A DNA stretch of 51,249 nt from Deltaproteobacteria bacterium. Lineage in GTDB: Bacteria; Desulfobacterota; Binatia; Binatales; Binataceae. Of the stretch, positions 16,198 through 24,633 are shown piece after piece. A program made the position numbers and the translations under genes. The notes beneath the pieces were generated by a model. The model saw only the letters and a program-made list of their open reading frames with translations, had not been told where the DNA came from and did no database searches. Position 1 is the stretch's first letter. Each line of letters starts with the position of its first letter. The stretch covers positions 24,749-75,997 of the forward strand of contig PLDK01000042.1 in assembly GCA_003135135.1 (NCBI GenBank), in the 5' to 3' direction.

Positions 16198-17762
16198 TAG
16201 AACATGAAAGTTATCGGGCTCGACGCCGCGATCAGCCACGCGAGCCATAGCGTTTCGAAAATCGCGATCAGCGTCAGATTGTGCGACGCGCTGTAGGCCG
16301 ACGCCGAGAATATTTCGATCATCACGAAATTCACCACGATGATCGGCAGGATCAGCATCAGGAAAAACGGCAGCAGTCCCAGGCTCACGCCGACCACCAT
16401 CAAAACCACGATCAGGATGCGCCCGAGCGCGGCCCAAACCGTCGAAATCGCCGGCCCTCCGCGTCGCACCAGCAACTCGAAGCCCATCCAGAACGGAAAC
16501 GACAGCACGCTCGCCATCGCCATGACCATCAGCCGCTCGGGCGACATCGACTGGTAATGGAACGCCACCGACATCGCCACCTGGCACACGTAGGCCACCG
16601 CGAAACCCCCTGCCCCGGCGAATATTGCGGCGCCGGCCCCATCGCGGATGCGGGACCAATCAAGCCAGTGCGCCAGCGCGAGCGCGCCCACCATGATCAG
16701 ACCTGCGACCCCGAACCATGAGAGCTGGGCGTCGCCGACCACCACCGGCACAAATGACGCCGGGTCGGCCGCCGCCAGCGGCATCGCTGCAATCAGCGCG
16801 CCGCCCAGGATCAGCAGTCCAATCCATCCGCTGGGTCCGGGCCGCTCGTCCGCCCACGACGTCACCATCGAGCCGCAGACTCTGCCCATCGGCGCCAGCA
16901 GAATCACAAAGATCAACAGCGCCAATCCGGTAGCGCCCAGCCGCGCGTCTGCAACTTCGATCGCTCCAGTTCTGGTGATTCCAAACGTGCTATCGAGCCA
17001 TCTCACGATCGTGGTGGCGGCCGCCGCCGAATAGACGATCGTTATGTGATCGAGCCCCGGCATTCGGATCGCTTCGACCGCGTTGCCCTGGGCGAAATCG
17101 CCGTAGGTCTTGCCGAGCTCGATTTGCGCCACGTCCGCCACACGCGCCGCCAGCGCAGGCGACGTGTCCTGGATCATGTCCGGATCGCGCTCGGCAAAAA
17201 TGAACAGCGCATTCTTCGGACGTTCCGGACCGAGCTGCCAGCCGCCCGAGATCATCACCGCGCCTTTGATATGGGGATCGTGCGTAGCGTAGTCAAGCGC
17301 CGCGCCCGCGCCCATCGAATGCCCCATCACCACTATTCGCGATCCATCGACAAACTGGCTGGCGCGAAGATAATTGACCGCCTGCCTCACGTCCTCGCGC
17401 AGGCTGGCGGAGTCGCCCACGCCGCCACCGAAGGGATTGGAATTCTCGCCGTGCCCGTTAACGTCGATCGCCAGCACCGCGTAACCGTTCTCCGCCAGCC
17501 GTCGCGCGAGCACGCTCATCAGCTTGCGATCGGCCATGAAGCCGTGAATCAGCACCACCGCCGGTGGCCGCTGGTCCGCGGGTTTGGGCGGTTGCATGTA
17601 AAATGGACGCTCCGGTCCGGGGATGTACAGCGTGGCCGGTTCCTGCCCAGGCAACATGATCGGCATGTGCGACGGGCCGCGGTTTTCCAGCCGTGCCAGC
17701 CGCGCGATCGCCAAAATAAATACAACTGCGAGGCCGATCGTGATGATGCGGGAAATTTTCAT
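16197..17762 (-). CDS. Alpha/beta hydrolase fused to a multi-pass membrane domain
   Basis: A 521-residue protein. An N-terminal anchor (ITIGLAVVFILAIARL) precedes an alpha/beta-hydrolase domain (about 65-270) with VVLIHGFMADRK, the elbow MGHSMGAGAA and GLDHI near its end. The remaining half (about 280-521) has six to seven hydrophobic helices with no domain I recognise. The hydrolase part resembles dienelactone hydrolase and peptidase S9-like enzymes. The fusion suggests action on a substrate at or inside the membrane. The gene stands between repeat copies at both ends. Confidence 0.8.
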   Translation of the reverse strand: MKISRIITIGLAVVFILAIARLARLENRGPSHMPIMLPGQEPATLYIPGPERPFYMQPPKPADQRPPAVVLIHGFMADRKLMSVLARRLAENGYAVLAIDVNGHGENSNPFGGGVGDSASLREDVRQAVNYLRASQFVDGSRIVVMGHSMGAGAALDYATHDPHIKGAVMISGGWQLGPERPKNALFIFAERDPDMIQDTSPALAARVADVAQIELGKTYGDFAQGNAVEAIRMPGLDHITIVYSAAAATTIVRWLDSTFGITRTGAIEVADARLGATGLALLIFVILLAPMGRVCGSMVTSWADERPGPSGWIGLLILGGALIAAMPLAAADPASFVPVVVGDAQLSWFGVAGLIMVGALALAHWLDWSRIRDGAGAAIFAGAGGFAVAYVCQVAMSVAFHYQSMSPERLMVMAMASVLSFPFWMGFELLVRRGGPAISTVWAALGRILIVVLMVVGVSLGLLPFFLMLILPIIVVNFVMIEIFSASAYSASHNLTLIAIFETLWLAWLIAASSPITFMF

Positions 17763-17893
17763 GGTGAATTAGCCTCCGTCCTCCCGGCCGACAGCCGCAA
17801 TTCGCATAACGATGTACCAGACATGCGCGCACGCGTCGATCACCCCGCGCGACCGTTAGTACGGCATGAAGGAAGAATCACCTGCGCGGTGGG
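17763..17893. other. Intergenic region upstream of the hydrolase-membrane fusion
   Basis: No gene-like frame is seen. The region carries the upstream sequence of the minus-strand hydrolase gene. It runs into a cluster of family 1 repeats at 17894-18145. Confidence 0.4.
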
Positions 17894-18145
17894 CGGCAGG
17901 GGTGACCCCTGCACCCGGTGTTAGGAAGACGCGAAAATCTGCGCAACGCATCTTTTCGCGACTACGCAATGGAAGACCCGTTGGCACTGGAGGCCACTAT
18001 TAAGAGACCGCGCGCGACAACGGAGCGCGGCCTTAACATTGAGTACAGGGGTCACCCCTGTCGCCCGCCAACGGCGGGCGGCCTTAATACTGGGTGCAGG
18101 GGTCACCCGTGCCCGTCGCCACGGCCAGGGGTCACCCCTGCACCC
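17894..18145. repeat. Cluster of family 1 palindromic repeats
   Basis: At least four copies of hairpin B lie here in mixed orientation (17896-17916 inverted, 18041-18061, 18092-18112, 18124-18145). Hairpin A is at 18006-18032, and a variant (GCCCGCC AAC GGCGGGC) is at 18062-18083. This is the densest cluster in the window and fills most of the gap before the ABC exporter operon. Confidence 0.8.
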
Positions 18146-18267
18146 TGATTTGCGCGCAGCTTGAGCGTGAAATACAAATGAAACGGCGGGCGAGATCGCG
18201 GCTCAAATTAACCCGTGCCGCCGCCAGCGTAAAATGAACCGCCGTCGCGTTCAAAAGGCATAACCTC

Positions 18268-18996
18268 ATGGACCAAAAGTACGCAATTGACTTCGAACAC
18301 GTGACCCGAATCTACAAGCGCGACGAGTTCGAGGTCCGCGCACTCGACGACGTGTCCGCGCAGATCGCGACTGGGCGCTTCGTGGCGATCATGGGGCCGT
18401 CGGGATCGGGCAAGACCACGATGCTCAACCTGATCGCGGGAATCGATCACGCAACCAGCGGACGAGTCGCCGTCGGCGGCGAGGAAATCACCGGCATGAA
18501 GGAGCGCGACCTGGCGGGCTGGCGCGCGCGCCATATCGGGCTGGTGTTCCAGTTCTACAATTTGATTCCGGTGCTGACGGCGTTCGAGAATGTCGAATTG
18601 CCCCTCCTGCTGACCCATCTCAATAAGGCCGAGCGGCGCGCGCATGTCGAGACCGCGCTTAGGGTGGTCGGGCTGGCGGACCGGATGGATCATTATCCGC
18701 GCCAGTTGTCGGGCGGGCAGGAGCAGCGGGTCGCGATTGCGCGCGCGATCGTCGCCGATCCCACGATCATCGTCGCCGACGAGCCGACCGGCGACCTCGA
18801 CGCGAAGTCGGCCGAGGAAATCTTGAGCTTGCTGGTCGATCTGAATCGCCAGTTCCAGAAAACGATCGTGATGGTCACGCACGACCCGCGCGCCGAGCGT
18901 TACGTCGATACCGTCTACCGGCTCGACAAGGGCGTGCTCGCCGGCGTCGAGCCGGGCAAGCGCGGCGCGGCACCGGACGCGGCGGCGCATGCTTAG
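18268..18996 (+). CDS. ABC transporter ATP-binding protein (MacB/LolD type)
   Basis: A 242-residue ATPase with Walker [10 protein letters not shown] (about 43-51), Q-loop [20 protein letters not shown], signature [14 protein letters not shown] (about 147) and Walker [13 protein letters not shown]. The Q-loop and GDLD wording are typical of the MacB/LolD/FtsE group, which powers exporters that act on periplasmic or membrane substrates rather than importing. It is followed after 14 bases by two permeases and a membrane fusion protein. Confidence 0.92.
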   Translation: MDQKYAIDFEHVTRIYKRDEFEVRALDDVSAQIATGRFVAIMGPSGSGKTTMLNLIAGIDHATSGRVAVGGEEITGMKERDLAGWRARHIGLVFQFYNLIPVLTAFENVELPLLLTHLNKAERRAHVETALRVVGLADRMDHYPRQLSGGQEQRVAIARAIVADPTIIVADEPTGDLDAKSAEEILSLLVDLNRQFQKTIVMVTHDPRAERYVDTVYRLDKGVLAGVEPGKRGAAPDAAAHA

Positions 18997-19010
18997 AGGC
19001 GTGAGTTAGC

Positions 19011-20150
19011 ATGAAGTACGCGGCGCTGGTGTTGAAAAATCTGTTGCGCAGCAAGCGCCGCACTATTCTGACCGTGCTGTCGATCGCGGTCTCGCTGTTT
19101 ATCTTCTCGGCGCTGGTCAGCATCCCGACCGCGGCCAACCAGATCCTCAGCGATACGGCGGCGTCCACCCGGATCGCGACCCATAACAAGGCCGGGCTGG
19201 CCTACGCGATTCCGGTCGCCTACAAGCAGCGAATCGAGACGATACCGCACGTCGAGGTGGTGGCGCCGGAGAGCTGGTTCGGCGGCATATACCATGATGT
19301 GTCGGATCAGTTCCCGAACCTGGCGGTCGATCCCGAGCAGGTCGATCTGATGTGGCCCGACTACGGAATCAGCAAGCAGCAGTTCGCGCAGTTCAAGAAA
19401 ATCCGCACCGCGTGCCTGGTCGGCGCCGACACCATGAAGCGCTTCCATCTGCATATAGGACAGCAGATCCAGCTGCGCGGGACGCTCTACCCGTTCAACG
19501 TGACGCTGAATATCGTGGGCACGACTGGCGGCAAGGCGCCCCCCGATTACCTGCTCTTTCGGCGCGACTACCTGGAAGAGGCGGCCGGGCGGCCCGGTTT
19601 CGTCGATCTCATCTGGGTCAAGGTCGATAAGCCGGAAAATGTGCCGCAGGTAATCGCGGCGATCGATGAAGGTTTCGCCAACTCGTCGGCGGAGACATTG
19701 TCGGAATCGGAGGCGGCGTTTATCGGCGGCTTCATGGACCAGTACCGCACGTTTTTCACGATGGCGGAGGTGCTGGGATTTATCGTGGTGCTGATGATAG
19801 GGCTGGTGGCCGCCAACACGGCGGCGATGTCGATTCGCGAGCGGCGCGGCGAGATTGCAGTGATGCGCTCGATCGGATTTCCGGTGCGCACGATTCTGTC
19901 GATGCTGCTCGCCGAGTCGATCCTGATAGGCGTGGCCGGCGGGATCGTCGGATGCAGCGCGGCGTATATCGTGCTGAAAGTGTTTTCGGTCGGCAATGCC
20001 GCGGGCCCGCTCAGCACGATCCGCATGCAGCCGGCGATTCTGGCCGAGACCCTGGTCGTGGCCGCGCTGATAGGACTGTTCAGCGCAATCGTGCCTGCCA
20101 GTTCGGCGGCGCGGCGCAATATCGTCGATGCGCTAAGGACGGTTGCCTGA
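19011..20150 (+). CDS. ABC transporter permease, FtsX/MacB type (first)
   Basis: A 379-residue permease with one N-terminal helix (ILTVLSIAVSLFIFSALVSI), a large periplasmic domain (about 45-255) and three C-terminal helices (about 255-370) bearing SIRERRGEIAVMRSIGFP, the coupling segment of the FtsX family. This is the 4-helix MacB topology. It is translated almost directly into the second permease; the stop ends one base before that start. Confidence 0.9.
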   Translation: MKYAALVLKNLLRSKRRTILTVLSIAVSLFIFSALVSIPTAANQILSDTAASTRIATHNKAGLAYAIPVAYKQRIETIPHVEVVAPESWFGGIYHDVSDQFPNLAVDPEQVDLMWPDYGISKQQFAQFKKIRTACLVGADTMKRFHLHIGQQIQLRGTLYPFNVTLNIVGTTGGKAPPDYLLFRRDYLEEAAGRPGFVDLIWVKVDKPENVPQVIAAIDEGFANSSAETLSESEAAFIGGFMDQYRTFFTMAEVLGFIVVLMIGLVAANTAAMSIRERRGEIAVMRSIGFPVRTILSMLLAESILIGVAGGIVGCSAAYIVLKVFSVGNAAGPLSTIRMQPAILAETLVVAALIGLFSAIVPASSAARRNIVDALRTVA

Positions 20151-20151
20151 G

Positions 20152-21315
20152 ATGGCTATTCCGCTGAAGTACAACGTGCGTTCTCTGCTGGTGCGGCGCG
20201 TCTCGACCGCGATGACGGGCGGTGGAATTGCGCTGGTGGTGGCGGTGTTCGTGATCGTGATGGCGCTGGTGGCGGGACTCAACTCGGCGATTTCCGACAC
20301 CGGCGACCCGGACAACGTAATCGTGCTGCGCAAAGGCGCGACCACCGAGACCTATTCCGCCATCCAGCTCGATCAGTTCGACGCGATGAAATTCCTGCCG
20401 CAGATTCGGCGCGAGCCCGACGGCGAGGTCGACGCGTCGCCGGAATTGCCGGTGCAGGCGCTGATGGAGCGCACCGGCGGCGGCCGCGACAATATCGTGG
20501 TGCGCGGGGTTCTGCCGATCGCGCTCAAGGTCCATCCCAAGGTCAAGATCGTCGAAGGCCGGATGTTCAATCCGTCAGTCAACGAAGTGATCGTCGGCAA
20601 GGGCCTGATGGGGCATTACGAGAACACGACGCTCGGTTCCACGCTTCGCTTCGGGCGCGGCAAGTGGAAGGTGGTCGGGATAATGGAGGCGGCCGGCGGC
20701 TCGTTCGAGTCGGAGGTGTGGGGCGATATCCATAATGTGCAGGACGACGCGCAGCGCGGCGCGTATTACGCCGACGTGCGTCTCAAACTTGCGCCCGGCG
20801 CGGACAGCGATGCGCTGATTCGGCGGCTGGCGGACGATCCCCGAATCAATCTGCTGGCCGAGACCGAGGCGGACTACTACAAGGACCAGGCGGTGGTCGC
20901 CAACCAGATGCGCGTGCTCGGGATGATCGTCGCGGTAATCATGGCGGTCGGCGCAATCTTTGGCGCGATGAACACGATGTACGCGGCGGTCTCGTCGCGG
21001 ACCACCGAAATCGGCACGCTGCGCGCGCTCGGCTTCGCGCCGATCGCGGTGATGACGTCGTTCCTGCTCGAGTCTCTGGTGCTGGCGGTGGCGGCCGGCG
21101 CGATCGGAATCGTGCTGGCGATGCCGATCAACGGTTTGAGTTCGACGTTTGGCAACTTTGTCACCTTCTCAACGCTGGCGTTCAGCTTCCACGTCACTTT
21201 TGCAATAGTGATCGAGGCGCTGATCTTCGCCGCCGTGATGGGCGTGGTCGGCGGCTGGCTGCCGGCGCGACAAGCGATGAGAATGTCGATCGTCGATGCG
21301 CTCAGGAGCGTCTGA
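20152..21315 (+). CDS. ABC transporter permease, FtsX/MacB type (second)
   Basis: The second FtsX-type permease, about 387 residues, has the same plan as its neighbour: one N-terminal helix, a large extracytoplasmic domain and three C-terminal helices with SSRTTEIGTLRALGF. The ATG at 20152 just after the upstream stop is preferred over the frame opening at 20143. Two different permeases suggest a heterodimeric exporter, unlike MacB, which is a single fused polypeptide. Confidence 0.9.
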   Translation: MAIPLKYNVRSLLVRRVSTAMTGGGIALVVAVFVIVMALVAGLNSAISDTGDPDNVIVLRKGATTETYSAIQLDQFDAMKFLPQIRREPDGEVDASPELPVQALMERTGGGRDNIVVRGVLPIALKVHPKVKIVEGRMFNPSVNEVIVGKGLMGHYENTTLGSTLRFGRGKWKVVGIMEAAGGSFESEVWGDIHNVQDDAQRGAYYADVRLKLAPGADSDALIRRLADDPRINLLAETEADYYKDQAVVANQMRVLGMIVAVIMAVGAIFGAMNTMYAAVSSRTTEIGTLRALGFAPIAVMTSFLLESLVLAVAAGAIGIVLAMPINGLSSTFGNFVTFSTLAFSFHVTFAIVIEALIFAAVMGVVGGWLPARQAMRMSIVDALRSV

Positions 21316-21317
21316 CC

Positions 21318-22523
21318 GTGTCCACCGAATCACCCCGAGGTCCCAATATCCGCGAACTCGAGTCGCTGCGGATTGCGCGCGCGGCCGAGCCGAAGAAGCC
21401 GAGCAGAATCATCCCGGCCGCGATCATGCTCGCGATTCTCGCGGTGGCCGGCGCGGCGGGATTTTTCGTCTATCAGCGGACCATTGGCCGTCCGCCCGAA
21501 GTGCAAACCGCGATCGTCACGGTGAAACAGGCGGGACAGGCCGGCACCGTGCTGACCGGCAGCGGCTATATCATCACCAAGCACAAGTACATCGTGATCG
21601 GCACCAAGATTCTCGGCCAGATAGTCGCCGAGCCGATCGAGGAAGGGCAGCGCGTCAAGGTCGGCGACCTGCTGGCGCGGATCGACGATCGCGACTACCA
21701 GGCGCAACTGAAGCAGGCCTATGCGGATCGCGATCTGGCGGCGGCCAACGTCGTGCTGAAGAGGGCGCGCGCGCAGCGCCTGCGCGAACTCTACAAACAA
21801 CACGTGCAATCGAAGGACTCGCTCGAGGACGCGGAGAATCAGCTCTCGGTGGCGGAGGCGGAGCTCAAGAAGGCGGACGGCGCGATCGATTTCGCAAGGT
21901 TCAACGTGAGCCAGACCGTGATCACGGCGCCAATCAACGGTGTGGTGCTGCAGAAGTATCGCGAACTCGGCGACACGATTAACTACGGCGGCGAAATCCA
22001 GGCCGGCGGCGGCGCCACCGATATCGCGCAGCTTGCGGACTTGAGCGATCTGCGCTGCGAAGTCGATATCAACGAAAGCGATATCGCGAAGGTGACGATG
22101 GGAACGCCGGCGACGGTGATCCCGGACGCGTACCCCGACAATCCGTTTGCGGCACAGGTCGTGAAGATTTATCCGGAGGCCGACCGCCAGAAAGGCACCG
22201 TGAAAGTCGAAGTCAGAATCCTTCAGCCCGATTTGAAGATTATCAAGCCGGAAATGAGCGCCAAGGTTACGTTCCAATCAATTATGACGCAGACCGCGGC
22301 TGCCCCTATGGTACTGGTGCCGAAGAAAGCGATCGTCACCGAGGGCAACGCCAGTTCGGTGTGGGTCGTGCGCGCCGCCACGGCGCATCTGACGCCGGTC
22401 GTGCTCGGGCGCGAGTTCCAGGAAGGCGTCGAGGTCAGGAATGGATTGAGCGGCGGCGAGATGGTGATAGTAGTACCGCCGGCAGCGCTCAAGGAAGGAC
22501 AGGCCGTCACCCCGGTGAGTTAG
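21318..22523 (+). CDS. Periplasmic adaptor (membrane fusion) protein, MacA/HlyD type
   Basis: A 401-residue adaptor with one N-terminal membrane helix (about 36-56), a lipoyl-like barrel (ILGQIVAEPIEEGQRVKVGD), an alpha-helical hairpin (about 120-190), the second lipoyl half (ITAPINGVVLQK) and beta-barrel domains ending in a membrane-proximal domain. It begins with GTG 2 bases after the second permease. Such adaptors link an ABC exporter to an outer membrane channel. No channel gene is in the operon, so a TolC-like partner must be elsewhere. Confidence 0.9.
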   Translation: MSTESPRGPNIRELESLRIARAAEPKKPSRIIPAAIMLAILAVAGAAGFFVYQRTIGRPPEVQTAIVTVKQAGQAGTVLTGSGYIITKHKYIVIGTKILGQIVAEPIEEGQRVKVGDLLARIDDRDYQAQLKQAYADRDLAAANVVLKRARAQRLRELYKQHVQSKDSLEDAENQLSVAEAELKKADGAIDFARFNVSQTVITAPINGVVLQKYRELGDTINYGGEIQAGGGATDIAQLADLSDLRCEVDINESDIAKVTMGTPATVIPDAYPDNPFAAQVVKIYPEADRQKGTVKVEVRILQPDLKIIKPEMSAKVTFQSIMTQTAAAPMVLVPKKAIVTEGNASSVWVVRAATAHLTPVVLGREFQEGVEVRNGLSGGEMVIVVPPAALKEGQAVTPVS

Positions 22524-22526
22524 TAG

Positions 22527-22550
22527 GCGGGGGTGACCCCTGCACCTGAA
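22527..22550. repeat. Family 1 hairpin B, single inverted copy
   Basis: GGGGGTGACCCCTGCACC lies 4 bases after the adaptor stop codon, in the gap before the next hydrolase gene. It is the inverted form of the hairpin seen elsewhere and could form a terminator-like stem for the exporter operon. Confidence 0.65.
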
Positions 22551-22569
22551 TCAGGAAAAGAGGGAAAAG

Positions 22570-23301
22570 ATGGCGGAGACATTCGTACTGGTGCATGGCG
22601 CGTGGCATGGCGGGTGGTGCTGGGCCGCGGTGATCAATCAACTCGAGCGGTTGGGCGACAGAGCCTACGCGGTCGATCTCCCGGGGCATGGCATGAACCG
22701 CGCCGACCGCGCGAAGGTGACGCTCGACAGCTACGTCAACAGCGTCGCGGAGTTTATCGAGCGGCACGATCTGAAAGACGTGGTGCTCGCGGGACACAGT
22801 CTCGGCGGGATTACGATCTCCGGCGTCGCGGCGAAGATTCCCGCGCGGATCAAGCGCGTGGTGTGGGTCACGGCGATGGTGGCGCTGGACGGGCAGCCGA
22901 CCGTGGATCCGGCGAAGTCGCCGCTGGCGGCGGCGGCCGATTCGTTTCCGGAGCGATCGAATACAATCGAGATGATGGGCAAGAAATTTCTCGACGGGCT
23001 AACCAACGACATGGCGCCTGCGCTTAGAGAATACGTGATGTCGGCGCTGGGTCCGCAGCCGCTGGCGCCCCTGCTCGCGCCGGTGCCGATGGCGCCCTAC
23101 TTCGCCACCGGAATTCCCAGCAGCTATATCGTTTGCGAAGACGACCAGACGCCGGTCGCGGGCGCACCCAACTGGCATCCCCACTTTTCGAGCCGGCTCA
23201 GGAATCCAACGCTCAAGTTCGTCAAGAGCGGGCATGAAGTGATGTTCACGCATCCTGTGGAATGCGCGCGCGCGCTGCACGAGTTGGCGCGCGGCGATTG
23301 A
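22570..23301 (+). CDS. Alpha/beta-fold hydrolase (esterase-like)
   Basis: A 243-residue protein opening FVLVHGAWHGGWCWAAVINQLERLG, with the cap DLPGHGMNRAD, the nucleophile elbow LAGHSLGGITISG and a C-terminal KSGHEVMFTHPVE histidine. The HGAWHGGWCW start and final GHEVMF are typical of the plant methylesterase/hydroxynitrile lyase-like group of bacterial esterases. The substrate is unknown. Confidence 0.87.
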   Translation: MAETFVLVHGAWHGGWCWAAVINQLERLGDRAYAVDLPGHGMNRADRAKVTLDSYVNSVAEFIERHDLKDVVLAGHSLGGITISGVAAKIPARIKRVVWVTAMVALDGQPTVDPAKSPLAAAADSFPERSNTIEMMGKKFLDGLTNDMAPALREYVMSALGPQPLAPLLAPVPMAPYFATGIPSSYIVCEDDQTPVAGAPNWHPHFSSRLRNPTLKFVKSGHEVMFTHPVECARALHELARGD

Positions 23302-23393
23302 TGCGAGCGCCCTCGTTGTAAGCAAGCGGCAGGTACGTCAATTTCCCGGCAATCGACGCCGTTGGGCGCTCACGTCGCGCATGAACGTGGCGC

Positions 23394-24536
23394 TTATATC
23401 ATGTCGGCGGGTTTGATCCGGCGGGCGGCGCCGGCGCGAAAGCGGGCCGGCGAAAAGGGCGCGAGATCGATGGCTGGCATTCGGCCCTTGACCAGGTCGG
23501 CGATCACTTCGCCGGTTAGCGCGGAGAGCAAAATGCCACTGCGGAAATGTCCGGCGGCGTAGAGCACGCCGGCGACCGTCGGCGATGGGCCGAGCACCGG
23601 CAGCAAGTCGTCGGTGGCCGGGCGAAGTCCAGCCCATGCTTCGCGAAATGGAATCGAGGCAATCGAGGGGACCATCGCACGCACTGCGCGCAGGATCCGT
23701 TCCATCCCATCGAGCGTGACCGACTTGTTGAAGCCCGCATCCTCGAAGACCGAGCCGGCGAGCAGCCGCCCGTCGCGCCGCGGCACCAATATTCCGCCAC
23801 CCGAGAACAGCGAAGGCACAACCAGGCCCGGCCGCGCGTCGAAGGATAGAATCTGGCCGCGCACCGGGTAGAAGCGGATTCGATCGTCTTCGAGGCCGCG
23901 GATGTCGCCAGCCCATGAGCCGGCGGCGTTGATGATTACATCGCCGGTCTCAAGTGATCCGTCGGCGAGGCGCAGGCCGGTGGCGCGCCCGGCGGTGGTG
24001 GTGATCGAATCGACGCGGGCGCCTTCGCGGAAATCGGCGCCGGCGTAAGTGGCGGCGTTGATATAGGCAAGGGTGAGTTTGCGATTCTCGACGCGCCGAT
24101 TGTCCGGCATGTGGAGCGCGAAGATGATTTTTTCCGACAGCACGGGCGCGAGCTTGAACGCCTGGCGCGGGGATAATTCCTCGACGTCGCCACCCGCCGC
24201 GCGTTGCCATCGCGCCCGCGATTGCAGTTCCGCGCGCGCCGCGTCGTCGAAGGCGACGTAGAGCACCCCATGACGGTCGTACTCGGGATCGACGCCGCTC
24301 TCGGCGGTGAGCCGTTCGACGATCGCGTCGAAGCATTTCTTGCCGGCCAGAGCGAGATCGAAGAACACGCCGGGTTCGTGCGCCTCGGCCTGCGGGCTGA
24401 TAAGTCCAACCGCCGCCCACGAAGCTTCAAGGCCGAGACGGCCGCGCTCGAAGACGGAAACCTGGACACCGTCGGAGGCGAGCCGCCACGCCACCGAACT
24501 TCCGATTATGCCGCCGCCGATTACGAGAGCTTTCAT
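23394..24536 (-). CDS. thiO: FAD-dependent amino acid oxidase, glycine oxidase (ThiO) like
   Basis: A 380-residue flavoprotein with the N-terminal dinucleotide motif VIGGGIIGSSVAWRLASDGVQVSVFERGRLG. It shows the D-amino acid oxidase family pattern and glycine oxidase features: EASWAAVGLISPQAEAHEP, DVIINAAGSWAGDI, FYPVRGQILSF, VPRRDGRLLAGS and WAGLRPATDDLLPVLG. ThiO oxidises glycine to the imine used for the thiazole of thiamine. No other thi genes lie nearby, so a role in amine or D-amino acid use is possible. Confidence 0.82.
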   Translation of the reverse strand: MKALVIGGGIIGSSVAWRLASDGVQVSVFERGRLGLEASWAAVGLISPQAEAHEPGVFFDLALAGKKCFDAIVERLTAESGVDPEYDRHGVLYVAFDDAARAELQSRARWQRAAGGDVEELSPRQAFKLAPVLSEKIIFALHMPDNRRVENRKLTLAYINAATYAGADFREGARVDSITTTAGRATGLRLADGSLETGDVIINAAGSWAGDIRGLEDDRIRFYPVRGQILSFDARPGLVVPSLFSGGGILVPRRDGRLLAGSVFEDAGFNKSVTLDGMERILRAVRAMVPSIASIPFREAWAGLRPATDDLLPVLGPSPTVAGVLYAAGHFRSGILLSALTGEVIADLVKGRMPAIDLAPFSPARFRAGAARRIKPADMI

Positions 24537-24633
24537 GTTTTCAATGAGAACCTGACGACGACTAGATTACCGGCGCGGCGGAGGTGGTGAAAGCGCGCCG
24601 CGAGCCTGTCAGTATTGCGCAAATGCGCCGACG

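Noticed and set aside
17894-18145. CRISPR array
   Set aside because: Repeats are palindromic, unevenly spaced, vary in orientation and lack unique spacers of constant length. No cas genes are present.
24537-24633. TPP riboswitch upstream of the glycine oxidase gene
   Set aside because: No CTGAGA or ACCTGA-type thi-box elements are visible in the short gap.
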